DNA from: Candidatus Nanopelagicus abundans
Lineage (GTDB): Bacteria; Actinomycetota; Actinomycetes; Nanopelagicales; Nanopelagicaceae
Assembly: GCF_002288305.1 (NCBI RefSeq)
Contig: NZ_CP016779.1
Location: 1 to 64,000 of the forward strand
Direction of reading: 5' to 3'
DNA: 64,000 nt
Shown: positions 1 to 10,703 of the stretch, in pieces
Numbering within the stretch: the first letter of the stretch is position 1
Layout: every line of letters begins with the position of its first letter
Made by a program: the position numbers and the translations under genes
The notes under the pieces: model-generated
What the model saw: the letters and a program-made list of their open reading frames with translations, nothing else
What the model was told of the DNA's origin: nothing
The model's database searches: none

Positions 1-54
1 TTTTCCCTCTATGGCTAGAAATTGAAGTTTAAAGGACAGGTTTAGACCACAGCC

Positions 55-75
55 TGTGGATAACTTTGTGGGTAA
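55..75 (-). promoter_or_regulatory. DnaA boxes upstream of dnaA
   Basis: TGTGGATAA at 55-63 is the exact complement of the consensus DnaA box TTATCCACA. TGTGGGTAA at 67-75 differs by one base. The two lie about 40 bases before the dnaA start, which fits autoregulation of dnaA by its own product and an extension of the origin upstream of dnaA. Confidence 0.75.
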
Positions 76-112
76 CTTTTTAAGGGTTTTTACCAGAATG
101 AGGGTGATGTAA

Positions 113-1534
113 ATGGCCACTTTGGCGCAGGTTGATTTACAAAAATTGTGGGAGCAGGTCATCTCTGCTGTTTCAACCCCGCAGTACGCAGCATTTTTAA
201 CCCGGACTAAACCACTTGGCTTACTACCAGGTGAAGGTGAAGAGGGTTCAAACCTACTTTTATCAGCTCCTGATCTTTTCACAAAAGATGTTTTAGAAAC
301 TCGCCTTCGTGGAATTTTAACTGAAGAGCTAAGTAATCAATTAGGTGAGCAGATAAATATTGCTGTGACAGTTACTAGTGAGTCTAAGTTTTCCTCCGAG
401 TCTGAGGCCTCTGTTGTGGTGGAGGAAGATTTCATTGAAAGCTCAAATGAGGTTAAAGGTGGTACTGGTAGGAACTCAACCTCGTTAGTTAATAATGAAA
501 GTGCGCAATTAAACCCTAGGTATATCTTTGAAACTTTTGTAATTGGAGCATCAAATAGATTTGCTCACGCAGCAGCTGTTGCAGTGGCTGAGGCCCCAGC
601 AAAGGCTTATAACCCGCTGTTTATCTATGGTGATTCCGGGCTTGGAAAAACCCACTTATTGCACGCGATTGGCTCATACGCTAAAGAGTTATATGGCTCA
701 GTCCGGGTTAGGTATGTATCTAGTGAGGAATTTACTAACGATTTTATTAACTCTATTCGAGATGATAAAGCATCGGTTTTCCAGAAGCGCTACCGTGACC
801 TAGATGTTTTGTTAATCGATGATATTCAGTTTTTAGAAAATAAAGAGCGAACTCAGGAAGAGTTCTTCCACACTTTTAACACTTTATATAACGCTAATAA
901 ACAGATAGTAATCTCAAGTGATAGAGCGCCAAAACAATTAACAACTCTGGAGGATCGCCTTCGTTCCCGTTTTGAGTGGGGATTAATTACTGATATTCAA
1001 CCACCAGAGCTTGAAACAAGAATTGCAATTCTGCGCAAGAAAGCTGCGCAAGATAAATTAAACGCACCGGACGATGTGCTTGAATATATTGCAAGTAAAA
1101 TTTCAACAAATATTCGTGAGCTAGAAGGTGCGTTAATTCGTGTTACCGCTTTTGCATCTTTAAATAGACAAGGTGTTGATTTATCACTTGCTGAAATAGT
1201 TCTTAAGGATTTAATCCCAGAGGAGGGTGGACCTGAAATAACCGGGCCAACCATCATGGCTCAAACTGCCTCTTATTTTTCGCTCTCAGTCGATGATCTT
1301 TGTGGCACATCAAGGTCTAGGGTTTTAGTAAACGCCCGCCAGATAGCTATGTATTTGTGCCGGGAGATGACTGAATTATCTCTGCCTAAGATCGGTCAGG
1401 CTTTTGGGGGAAGAGATCACACCACGGTTATGCATGCGGATAGAAAAATCCGCCATTTAATGGCTGAGAGGCGCTCGATCTATAACCAGGTAACCGAGCT
1501 AACCAACCGGATTAAACAACAGTCAAAGAAGTAA
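113..1534 (+). CDS. dnaA: Chromosomal replication initiator protein DnaA
   Basis: DnaA binds 9-bp boxes at oriC, melts the origin and loads the replicative helicase. The 473-residue protein has an N-terminal DciA/helicase-interacting domain I (about 1-80), a low-complexity acidic linker (about 95-130), and an AAA+ core starting near [10 protein letters not shown]. Walker A is [11 protein letters not shown] near residue 172 and Walker B is LLIDDIQFL. The C-terminal DNA-binding domain carries the family signature [11 protein letters not shown]. Length is normal, although the linker is short compared with high-GC actinobacteria. The ATG start follows a purine-rich AGGGTGATG stretch. DnaA boxes lie upstream (55-75) and in the following spacer. 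The dnaA-dnaN-recF-gyrB-gyrA order is classical. Identification is certain. Confidence 0.99.
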   Translation: MATLAQVDLQKLWEQVISAVSTPQYAAFLTRTKPLGLLPGEGEEGSNLLLSAPDLFTKDVLETRLRGILTEELSNQLGEQINIAVTVTSESKFSSESEASVVVEEDFIESSNEVKGGTGRNSTSLVNNESAQLNPRYIFETFVIGASNRFAHAAAVAVAEAPAKAYNPLFIYGDSGLGKTHLLHAIGSYAKELYGSVRVRYVSSEEFTNDFINSIRDDKASVFQKRYRDLDVLLIDDIQFLENKERTQEEFFHTFNTLYNANKQIVISSDRAPKQLTTLEDRLRSRFEWGLITDIQPPELETRIAILRKKAAQDKLNAPDDVLEYIASKISTNIRELEGALIRVTAFASLNRQGVDLSLAEIVLKDLIPEEGGPEITGPTIMAQTASYFSLSVDDLCGTSRSRVLVNARQIAMYLCREMTELSLPKIGQAFGGRDHTTVMHADRKIRHLMAERRSIYNQVTELTNRIKQQSKK

Positions 1535-1860
1535 TTGTTTTAAACAACTAAATATAGAAAAAGTTACCCCCAACCAACAACCCCCAGTCTGGGGATAAGG
1601 TGTGGATAAGTGTGTATAAAGCTGTTTATAAAGGTTATTTGGGTGGTTTTAAACAAGTAACCCACAACTTAATAACAGTTTCTGGGGGTAGTTTTATGCG
1701 GGGTGACCTGCGGTTTAACTCCCTTTCCACATTTTCTCTTTTGGTTACTACTAACCACTATATAAAGAGATAAAGGGTTGGGATAGTGAACTGTTGGATA
1801 AAACCTTAAGTAGTTAAGATTTTCAGATTAAGAAATGATTTAAAAAGAAAAGGTGGATAA
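1535..1860. other. Probable replication origin (oriC), dnaA-dnaN spacer
   Basis: This 326-base spacer contains no gene. It holds a run of DnaA-box sequences read on the minus strand: TGGGGATAA (1590-1598, one mismatch), TGTGGATAA (1601-1609, perfect) and TGTGTATAA (1611-1619, one mismatch). Another near-match, GGTGGATAA, lies at 1852-1860 against the dnaN start. Weaker two-mismatch boxes lie near 1658-1666 and 1723-1731. AT-rich stretches around 1612-1640 and 1755-1775 could serve as unwinding elements. In actinobacteria oriC is typically in this spacer. Origin function is inferred from box content and position. The dnaN promoter must also lie here. Confidence 0.85.
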
Positions 1861-2988
1861 ATGAAGTTTGTAGTTGAAAGAGATTCCTTAGTTGACGCCG
1901 TTAACTGGGTTTCAAAGTCGATCTCAAACAGACCAATCACCACCGCGCTCCTTGGAATTGTTATCGACGCTAGTGAAGAAATAACTTTATCCGGCTCTGA
2001 CCTTGAAACATCAACTAAAGCAAAATTTAAAGCTGAAGTTTCCCAAAAAGGAAAAGTTTTAGTACCAGGAAGATTACTTGCAGAAATCTCAAGGTCGCTA
2101 CCCGCTAAACCAATTAGTTTTGTATTAGAAGGCACCCGGGTTTTAGTTAGCGCCGGTAGTGCCAAATTTACACTACCGACCTTGCCGCTTAGTGAGTACC
2201 CAACACTTCCAGAATTACCAGCGGCATCAGGAAGCATAAACTCAGATTTATTTGCAACAGCGGTTAACCAAGTAGCTATTGCCGCGGGTAAAGATGATTC
2301 CTTGCCAACTCTTACTGGGGTTTTTGTTGAAATAAATAAAAACCAAATAACACTGGCTGCAACAGATAGATATCGGCTTGCGGTTAGAGAGTTAACCTGG
2401 AGTGCACAGGATGCAAACATCGAAACAACATCATTATTGCGCGCTCGCACATTAGCGGACGCTGCTAAATCTTTAATAGGTTCAACTCAAGTAATAATCG
2501 CGCTCGCTCCTACAACAACCAATGAAAAATTAGTTGGTTTTATATCAGATGGTAAAACAATGACCTCTAGAGTTTTAGATGGATCATTCCCCCCGTTTAG
2601 GCACTTACTACCAAATGAATCAACGGCGGATGCAATTATTGAGGTAGCACCGTTTCTTGATTCAGTTAGAAGAGTTGCGCTAGTTACAGATAAAACAGTG
2701 CCACTACGGCTTAATTTTTCAAATAACACACTACAACTAGAGGCTGGCACAGGGGATGAAGCCCAAGCTAGCGAAAAACTTGATATTAACTACAAAGGTG
2801 AGGATATTAATATTGCATTTAATCCAACCTATTTAACCGACGGCCTAACTGCAATTAATACCGCTTTTGTTCACATTTCATTTACTGGTGCTAATAAACC
2901 AGCGGTACTAACTGGGCAAACCGAGGCAGGTAGTGCCCCAATTACAAACTATAAATACTTGTTAATGCCAATGCGTTACTCCTCATAA
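1861..2988 (+). CDS. dnaN: DNA polymerase III beta subunit (sliding clamp)
   Basis: The beta clamp forms a ring dimer that tethers polymerase III and other enzymes to DNA. The 375-residue protein has the family's normal length and three repeated clamp domains, starting MKFVVERDSLVDAV and ending in the conserved YLLMPMR motif that forms part of the partner-binding pocket. The ATG at 1861 is preceded by AAAAGGTGG, a good ribosome binding site that overlaps a DnaA-box-like sequence. recF follows after 18 bases. Identification is certain. Confidence 0.98.
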   Translation: MKFVVERDSLVDAVNWVSKSISNRPITTALLGIVIDASEEITLSGSDLETSTKAKFKAEVSQKGKVLVPGRLLAEISRSLPAKPISFVLEGTRVLVSAGSAKFTLPTLPLSEYPTLPELPAASGSINSDLFATAVNQVAIAAGKDDSLPTLTGVFVEINKNQITLAATDRYRLAVRELTWSAQDANIETTSLLRARTLADAAKSLIGSTQVIIALAPTTTNEKLVGFISDGKTMTSRVLDGSFPPFRHLLPNESTADAIIEVAPFLDSVRRVALVTDKTVPLRLNFSNNTLQLEAGTGDEAQASEKLDINYKGEDINIAFNPTYLTDGLTAINTAFVHISFTGANKPAVLTGQTEAGSAPITNYKYLLMPMRYSS

Positions 2989-3006
2989 TTATTAAGTTTT
3001 AATTTA

Positions 3007-4095
3007 GTGTTAATTACCAATTTAAATTTAACAAACTACCGTTCTTACTCAACTTTAGATCTGGAGTTATCTAAAGGAGTTTCAATATTTATTGGCAAAA
3101 ACGGTGAAGGTAAAACAAATATTGCAGAAAGTATTCTTTATTTAACCTTTTTAAACTCTCATAGAGCTAGTGGTAACACCCCACTTATAAAACTTGGTAA
3201 TCAATCAGCATATATTCGGGCAAAGGTTAAATATCCAGAACGAGAGATACTAGTTGAGTTAGAAATTAATGCAGAGAAAGCTAACCGAGCAAAAATAAAT
3301 CAAAATCCTGTACGAAGCCAAAAAGAGATATTTGGGATTGTGCAAAGCATTTATTTCTCACCGGAGGATCTAGATATCGTAAGAGGAGATCCAAGTGAAC
3401 GGCGCAGATTTATAGATCAGTTATTAACTCTTAGATCACCACGAATAGCAGCACTTGTTAGTGATTATGAAAGAGCGGTGAAACAAAGAAACTCACTACT
3501 TAAAACTAGAGCACCAAATGACGGCCTAGCGCCCTGGGATAAACAAGTAGCAGATTTTGGTGGACAGTTAATAGCCCAACGCATGGAAGTGTTAGCCCAA
3601 CTAACGCCTATATTTAATGAAGTTTATAAAGATATTTCCAACACAAAAGCGTCGCAGATAATATATAAATCAAGTATTGAAAATCCTTCATTAAATAGCA
3701 AAGAAAATACCGACAAAATAATGGAAAAACTTTTAAATAATCGAGGCGCAGAGTTAGAGCGAGGGTTAACTTTAACTGGGCCACACCGAGATGATTTAAC
3801 TTTAATGTTAGGTGAGCACCTAGTTAAAGGATATGCCAGCCACGGTGAATCCTGGTCAATTGCGCTATCTTTAAAACTAGCCACCTATCAACTATTAAAA
3901 TCTGATGGCCTATCACCAATTTTAATACTAGATGATGTGTTTTCAGAGTTGGATGAAGAGCGGCGCGAAAAACTTGCCCAACTAGCGCAGAGTGTTGAGC
4001 AAACAATAATTACTGTGGCGGTTGAAAATGATTTACCAAAATCTTTAACCGGAGCTAAATACTTAGTAAAATCAGCGATGGTAAGCAAAATATGA
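3007..4095 (+). CDS. recF: DNA replication and repair protein RecF
   Basis: RecF is an SMC-like ATPase that helps load RecA at single-strand gaps in the RecFOR pathway. The 362-residue protein shows Walker A GKNGEGKTNI near residue 36, the family motif EDLDIVRGDPSERRRF, an ABC-type signature region and Walker B ILILDDVFSELD near the C-terminus. The start is GTG at 3007 (reading MLITNLNLTNYRSY), the usual RecF N-terminus. No strong ribosome site is visible, so coupling to dnaN is likely. The stop overlaps the next start by four bases. Confidence 0.97.
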   Translation: MLITNLNLTNYRSYSTLDLELSKGVSIFIGKNGEGKTNIAESILYLTFLNSHRASGNTPLIKLGNQSAYIRAKVKYPEREILVELEINAEKANRAKINQNPVRSQKEIFGIVQSIYFSPEDLDIVRGDPSERRRFIDQLLTLRSPRIAALVSDYERAVKQRNSLLKTRAPNDGLAPWDKQVADFGGQLIAQRMEVLAQLTPIFNEVYKDISNTKASQIIYKSSIENPSLNSKENTDKIMEKLLNNRGAELERGLTLTGPHRDDLTLMLGEHLVKGYASHGESWSIALSLKLATYQLLKSDGLSPILILDDVFSELDEERREKLAQLAQSVEQTIITVAVENDLPKSLTGAKYLVKSAMVSKI

Positions 4096-4544
4096 AGCGC
4101 GATATAGCAAAAGAGATTTATAAGTTTTATCGCTCTGGTTCAAGAAAATTAAGAGGCGGGCAAGATGAAGAGGCGCGCGAAAAAATTACCGACCCGACAA
4201 CATTAGAATCTGTTTTATCAGAGGTTATCGCTGGAAGAAATTGGGGCAAAGGAGTAGCTGAAGGAAATTTATTTAGTACCTGGTCACAAATAGTTGGACA
4301 AGAGATAGCAAGTCACACAAATCCAATTTCATTAGTAGATGGAAAATTAACAATCCAATCTTCTTCAACGGCCTGGGCAACACAAATGCGACTTATGCAA
4401 GAGGATTTACTTAAAACAATTTCTAACTCGGCGCCAGGTGCGCTAGTTGAAGAACTAAATGTGCTTGGGCCAAATGCTCCAAGTTGGAAGCGCGGGCTGC
4501 GGTCAATAAAGGGTGCTAGAGGCCCAAGAGATACTTACGGTTAA
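4092..4544 (+). CDS. DUF721 / DciA-like helicase-loader family protein
   Basis: The 150-residue protein belongs to the DUF721 family, recognisable from position and from the segment VAEGNLFSTWSQIVGQEIAS followed by LTIQSSSTAWATQMRLM. DciA proteins of this family are the ancestral loaders of the DnaB helicase in bacteria without DnaC or DnaI. Its place between recF and gyrB, with an ATGA overlap with recF, is the standard actinobacterial arrangement. The first 45 residues are basic and probably disordered. The helicase-loading role is known for the family and inferred here. Confidence 0.88.
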   Translation: MKRDIAKEIYKFYRSGSRKLRGGQDEEAREKITDPTTLESVLSEVIAGRNWGKGVAEGNLFSTWSQIVGQEIASHTNPISLVDGKLTIQSSSTAWATQMRLMQEDLLKTISNSAPGALVEELNVLGPNAPSWKRGLRSIKGARGPRDTYG

Positions 4545-4627
4545 TACTGACCCACGAAAGTTGTCTAAAACCCCCCCATTTACACCACAAAAGCCTTTTT
4601 TGAGTATTTCTAAAACTCATTACCCGA

Positions 4628-4633
4628 TAGGAT
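4628..4633 (+). promoter_or_regulatory. Candidate gyrB promoter -10 element
   Basis: TAGGAT at 4628-4633 resembles the TAGGNT hexamers seen before dnaK, clpC, pyrE, proC and lysS in this window. A TGAGT-N9-ACTCA inverted repeat (4601-4619) lies just upstream. No good -35 is visible at the usual distance. Confidence 0.4.
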
Positions 4634-4652
4634 AAGAGGGTGCGCCGGTTAA

Positions 4653-6689
<2,037 letters not shown>

Positions 6690-6700
6690 AGAGATTAATT

Positions 6701-9184
6701 ATGGATAAAACATTTACCGATAATCAGAGTGAACATGGGCGTGATCGACAAGAATCTGTTGACCTACAAGTTGAAATGGCTAGGTCTTATTTAGATTATG
6801 CAATGAGCGTAATTGTTGGACGAGCCCTTCCTGATATTAGAGATGGTTTAAAACCAGTACACCGCAGAGTTTTATATGCAATGTATGACGCTGGTTATAG
6901 ACCAGATAAGGGTTATTACAAATCATCTCGAATTGTTGGAGATGTAATGGGTAATTACCATCCACACGGTGATACTGCTATTTATGATGCGGTAGTACGT
7001 CTTGCTCAGTTTTGGTCACTTCGCTACCCATTAATAGATGGAAACGGAAACTTTGGCTCACCTGGAAATGATCCAGCTGCTGCAATGCGTTATACCGAAG
7101 CACGTCTTGCACCTCTTGCTATGGAGATGATGCGAGATATCGATGAAGAAACTGTTGATTTTATTTCAAACTATGACGGCCGCTCACAAGAGCCAACAGT
7201 TCTACCATCAAGATTTCCAAACTTATTAGTAAACGGCTCTGCTGGAATTGCAGTTGGAATGGCAACAAATATTCCACCTCATAATTTAAATGAAGTAATA
7301 GATGCAACCTGTTATGCATTAGAAAATCCAGATATGAAATCTGAGGAACTACTACCTAAGTTAATGGCATTTGTTAAAGGTCCAGATTTTCCAACAAAAG
7401 CATTAATTGTTGGCAGAGGCGGAATTGAAGACGCTTATAAAACTGGCCGCGGATCAGTAATTATGAGAGCAGTTGTTGAGGTTGAAGAGATTAACAAGCG
7501 TACATGTCTAGTAGTTACTGAACTTCCTTACCAAGTAAACCCAGATAATCTTGCTTTAAAGATTGCTGAACTTGTTAAAGACGGGCGAATAAAAGGTATT
7601 TCAGATGTAAGGGATGAAGGAAATGAACGCCTTGGTCAACGTTTAGTAATTGTTTTAAGAAATGATGCGGTAGCAAAAGTTGTATTAAATAATCTTTATA
7701 AGCACACACAATTACAAGATTCATTTGGTGCCAACATGTTGGCATTAGTTGATGGTGTTCCTAGAACTCTTCGCCTAGATGAGTTCATTCGTTACTACAT
7801 CACCCACCAAGTTGAAGTAATTGTTAGAAGAAGTAAATACAGATTATTAGAGCGTGAGCGACGAGCCCATATATTAAAAGGATATTTAAAAGCATTAGAC
7901 GCACTAGATGCTGTTATTGCTTTAATTAGAGCAAGTAAAACACCGGAAGAAGCGCGTACTGGTTTAATGAAATTACTTGAAGTTGATGAATTACAAGCAA
8001 ATGCCATTTTAGATATGCAACTTCGAAGAATTGCAGCCCTTGAGCGACAAAAGATTATCGACGAGCATGATGAATTAATGGCTGATATCAAAGAGTTAAA
8101 CATCATTTTAGCTAGCCCAGAAAAACAGCGATTGATAATTAAAGAAGAGTTAACTGAGGTTGGTAGTAAATATGGCAATGAAAGACGCACACAAATTGTT
8201 GCTGGCGACACTGATTTATCTGTTGAAGATTTAATTCCAGATCAAGATGTAGTTGTAACAATTACTAAGGGTGGTTATTCAAAACGCACTAAAGCAGAGG
8301 CGTATCGGGCTCAAAAACGTGGTGGCAAAGGAGTAAAGGGAGCAGCTCTTAAAACCGATGATGTAGTTGAACATTTCTTTACCGCTAGCACTCATAACTG
8401 GTTACTTTTCTTTACAAATAAAGGGCGGATATACCGCGCAAAAGTTCACGAACTACCTGATGCAGGCCGAGATGCTAGAGGACAACATGTTGCAAACCTA
8501 CTTGCATTTAAACCGGATGAAAGTATTGCTCAAGTAATTGCAATTACAGATTATCAAACACAACCATATTTAGTAATTGCAACTAAGGCTGGAATCGTTA
8601 AGAAGACGCCACTAGTTGAATATGACTCACCAAGAAGTGGTGGCTTAATTGCTGTCTCACTTAAAGCAAATGATGAAGTTGTATCTGCAACATTAGTAAG
8701 TGAGAAAGAAGAGTTACTTCTTGTTTCAAAAATGGGAATGTCACTTAGATTTTCAGCTAATGATGAAAGCTTGCGGCCAATGGGGAGAGGAGCAACCGGT
8801 GTTATCGGTATGAAGTTTAGGAAAGGCGATAATTTATTAGCAATGGCAGCGATTAGTAGTGATAATAAAAATTATGTATTCACCGCTACTGATGGTGGTT
8901 ATGCGAAGCGAACAAAACTTGAGGAGTATCGAACTCAGGGCAGGGGCGGCATTGGTGTTAAAGCTGCAAAAATTGACGAGGATTCCAGAGGTGTATTAGT
9001 TGGCGCGATGATCGTGCAAGAAAGTGATGAAATCCTTGCGATCTCATCAGTTGGCACTGTTATGCGAACTCCACTAAAACAAATAAGAGAGACTGGCCGA
9101 GACACCTTGGGCGTAAGGCTGGTTAACCTTGATGCAGGAATTTCAGTAGTATCTGTTACTCGCTTAGTTGATGATCTTGATTAG
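6701..9184 (+). CDS. gyrA: DNA gyrase subunit A
   Basis: GyrA carries the DNA-breaking tyrosine and the DNA-wrapping C-terminal pinwheel of gyrase. In the 827 residues the catalytic tyrosine is Tyr131 in [10 protein letters not shown]. The GyrA-box equivalent [10 protein letters not shown] opens the C-terminal beta-pinwheel at about residue 535, which separates gyrase from topoisomerase IV. The quinolone-determining loop reads [10 protein letters not shown], with Thr92 at the site equivalent to E. coli Ser83. The DUF3566 membrane-protein gene often found after gyrA in actinobacteria is absent, and tRNA genes follow directly. Confidence 0.99.
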   Translation: MDKTFTDNQSEHGRDRQESVDLQVEMARSYLDYAMSVIVGRALPDIRDGLKPVHRRVLYAMYDAGYRPDKGYYKSSRIVGDVMGNYHPHGDTAIYDAVVRLAQFWSLRYPLIDGNGNFGSPGNDPAAAMRYTEARLAPLAMEMMRDIDEETVDFISNYDGRSQEPTVLPSRFPNLLVNGSAGIAVGMATNIPPHNLNEVIDATCYALENPDMKSEELLPKLMAFVKGPDFPTKALIVGRGGIEDAYKTGRGSVIMRAVVEVEEINKRTCLVVTELPYQVNPDNLALKIAELVKDGRIKGISDVRDEGNERLGQRLVIVLRNDAVAKVVLNNLYKHTQLQDSFGANMLALVDGVPRTLRLDEFIRYYITHQVEVIVRRSKYRLLERERRAHILKGYLKALDALDAVIALIRASKTPEEARTGLMKLLEVDELQANAILDMQLRRIAALERQKIIDEHDELMADIKELNIILASPEKQRLIIKEELTEVGSKYGNERRTQIVAGDTDLSVEDLIPDQDVVVTITKGGYSKRTKAEAYRAQKRGGKGVKGAALKTDDVVEHFFTASTHNWLLFFTNKGRIYRAKVHELPDAGRDARGQHVANLLAFKPDESIAQVIAITDYQTQPYLVIATKAGIVKKTPLVEYDSPRSGGLIAVSLKANDEVVSATLVSEKEELLLVSKMGMSLRFSANDESLRPMGRGATGVIGMKFRKGDNLLAMAAISSDNKNYVFTATDGGYAKRTKLEEYRTQGRGGIGVKAAKIDEDSRGVLVGAMIVQESDEILAISSVGTVMRTPLKQIRETGRDTLGVRLVNLDAGISVVSVTRLVDDLD

Positions 9185-9268
9185 GCGTATAAACAGAAGA
9201 TTGAAGAGGTAATAAAGAACCGCTTTTGGTTGCGCAGTACTTCCTCAGGTAGCCTTCACCAGCAATAT

Positions 9269-9343
9269 GGGCCTATAGCTCAGCCTGGTTAGAGCGCTTC
9301 CCTGATAAGGAAGAGGTCTGTGGTTCAAGTCCACATAGGCCCA
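9269..9343 (+). tRNA. tRNA-Ile (anticodon GAT)
   Basis: A full cloverleaf can be folded by hand. The acceptor stem is GGGCCTA/TAGGCCC with discriminator A9343. The D arm is GCTC/GAGC, the anticodon stem CTTCC/GGAAG with loop CTGATAA, and the T arm TGTGG/CCACA. The anticodon GAT is at 9304-9306. No 3' CCA is encoded. A tRNA-Ile/tRNA-Ala pair after gyrA is typical of actinobacteria. Confidence 0.97.
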
Positions 9344-9358
9344 CCCTGCACACAACGC

Positions 9359-9431
9359 GGGGACCTAGCTCAATTGGTAGAGCACCGCCTTTGCAAGGCG
9401 GGGGTTAGGGGTTCGATTCCCCTGGTCTCCA
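9359..9431 (+). tRNA. tRNA-Ala (anticodon TGC)
   Basis: The acceptor stem GGGGACC/GGTCTCC (one G-T wobble) ends in discriminator A9431. The anticodon stem CCGCC/GGCGG encloses the loop TTTGCAA with anticodon TGC at 9392-9394. The T loop reads TTCGATT. CCA is not encoded. The gene lies 15 bases after tRNA-Ile and is probably transcribed with it. Confidence 0.97.
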
Positions 9432-9436
9432 CAATT

Positions 9437-9464
9437 ATTTATATTTAGAAGTTTAAATATAAAT
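9437..9464 (+). terminator. AT-only perfect hairpin after tRNA-Ala (possible terminator)
   Basis: An 11-bp perfect inverted repeat (9437-9447 and 9454-9464) with the six-base loop GAAGTT begins five bases after tRNA-Ala and is followed by TAATTTT. The stem has no G-C pair, so it is weak for an intrinsic terminator. Its position suggests transcript end formation or a regulatory palindrome before the cyclophilin gene. Confidence 0.45.
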
Positions 9465-9503
9465 TAATTTTGGTAATTTAATAAACGAGAGAAGAGAAAA
9501 TAA

Positions 9504-10013
9504 ATGAATCAGGCCACTTTAAATACCAGCATGGGCGATATCGTTATTGAGTTATTTCCAAACCATGCACCTAAAACAGTTGCAAACTTTGTTGAGCTAG
9601 CAACGGGTGCTAAAGAGTGGGTTGATCCAAATATTAGTGAAAAAGTTAAAACAAATCTTTATGACGGAACTATTTTTCACAGAGTCATTCCAGGTTTTAT
9701 GATTCAAGGTGGTGACCCACTAGGAAGTGGAATGGGTGGACCTGGTTATAACTTTGCTGATGAGTTTCACGGTGAGTTAAATTTTGATAAGCCATACCTA
9801 CTTGCAATGGCAAATGCTGGTCCAAACACCAATGGATCACAGTTTTTTATCACAGTAGCAGCGACCGCTTGGCTAAACCGTAAACACTCTATTTTTGGTG
9901 AGGTAAAGGACGCTGCTAGCCAGAAAGTAGTAGATGCGATTGCAGCTGTTAAAACTGGCGCGAATGATAAACCAGTACAAGCAGTAAAGATTAACTCAGT
10001 CTCATTTAAGTAA
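9504..10013 (+). CDS. Cyclophilin-type peptidyl-prolyl cis-trans isomerase
   Basis: Cyclophilins speed proline isomerisation during protein folding. The 169-residue protein is a single cyclophilin domain with the catalytic-core motifs FHRVIPGFMIQGGDP (containing the active arginine), NTNGSQFFITVA and the tryptophan in TAWLNRKHSIFGEV. It has no signal peptide, so it is cytoplasmic. It starts at ATG after a GAGAGAAGAG purine run. A cyclophilin followed by a rhomboid gene downstream of gyrA is the usual actinobacterial arrangement (PpiA in mycobacteria). Confidence 0.96.
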   Translation: MNQATLNTSMGDIVIELFPNHAPKTVANFVELATGAKEWVDPNISEKVKTNLYDGTIFHRVIPGFMIQGGDPLGSGMGGPGYNFADEFHGELNFDKPYLLAMANAGPNTNGSQFFITVAATAWLNRKHSIFGEVKDAASQKVVDAIAAVKTGANDKPVQAVKINSVSFK

Positions 10014-10017
10014 ATTA

Positions 10018-10554
10018 ATGCAGCAAAGCCTTACTAGAAGCTTAGTATTTTTTATTTCTGGTTGCTTTCTGCTCACCCTATTTCAACCTAGCCTTGAATT
10101 TGATTTAGCTCTATATGGAGCAGCAGTTGATAGCGGTCAGTACTGGCGGCTTTTAACAGTTGCCCTCGTTCATGGCGGCTGGGTGCATTTAATTTGTAAT
10201 ATGTTGGCGCTATTTTCAATTGGCACACCAATAGAAAACTTCTATGGGCGAAATAAATATATTTTTATTCTGCTCTCTTCCCTTATTGCCGGCTCACTAG
10301 CCTCATATTTATTTAACCCACCACAAACATTCGCAGTTGGCGCATCTGGCATGATCTTTGGGCTATTTGGAGCTCTTGCGATTACAGGCAAGCGAATGGG
10401 TGCAAACTTTAAAGAAGCAGCCACACTAATTGCGATAAATCTTGCTATTCCTTTTCTTATTCCAGGTATTGACTGGAAAGCCCACCTAGGTGGGCTAGTT
10501 GGTGGATCTCTGGCGGCGCTATTAATTAAGCCTAAAAAATCAGCCTGGGAATAA
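10018..10554 (+). CDS. Rhomboid family intramembrane serine protease
   Basis: Rhomboids cleave transmembrane substrates within the lipid bilayer. The 178-residue protein has six hydrophobic segments, the conserved HGGWVHLICNMLALF block, catalytic Ser110 in GASGMIFG and catalytic His156 in KAHLGGLVGG. The complete Ser-His dyad indicates an active protease rather than a pseudo-protease. It starts four bases after the cyclophilin stop, so the pair is co-transcribed. The substrate is unknown. Confidence 0.92.
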   Translation: MQQSLTRSLVFFISGCFLLTLFQPSLEFDLALYGAAVDSGQYWRLLTVALVHGGWVHLICNMLALFSIGTPIENFYGRNKYIFILLSSLIAGSLASYLFNPPQTFAVGASGMIFGLFGALAITGKRMGANFKEAATLIAINLAIPFLIPGIDWKAHLGGLVGGSLAALLIKPKKSAWE

Positions 10555-10588
10555 AAACTACGCTTAATTAGTTCCTGTAGATAGCAAC

Positions 10589-10639
10589 CTTGAGCCTGAT
10601 CGGCTCAACCTTTTGACCAAAAGGGCACTCAAGGTTGAG
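10589..10639 (+). promoter_or_regulatory. HAIR-type HspR operators before dnaK
   Basis: Two inverted repeats built from the HspR half-site lie here. TTGAGC-N7-GCTCAA (10590-10608) matches the CTTGAGT-N7-ACTCAAG HAIR architecture. CTCAAGGTTGAG (10628-10639) is a second compact palindrome. A -10-like TAGGCT (10642-10647) follows directly. hspR is the last gene of this operon, so autorepression of the chaperone operon is the natural reading. Confidence 0.82.
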
Positions 10640-10703
10640 AATAGGCTCATAAAGCGGTGGCACACCTCTTTAAGAGCAAACCCCAACACAGGAGGAAAGT
10701 TAG

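Noticed and set aside
6971-6991. Thr92 in the GyrA quinolone loop as a resistance mutation
   Set aside because: The equivalent residue varies naturally between Ser, Ala and Thr in bacteria, so nothing can be concluded about resistance.
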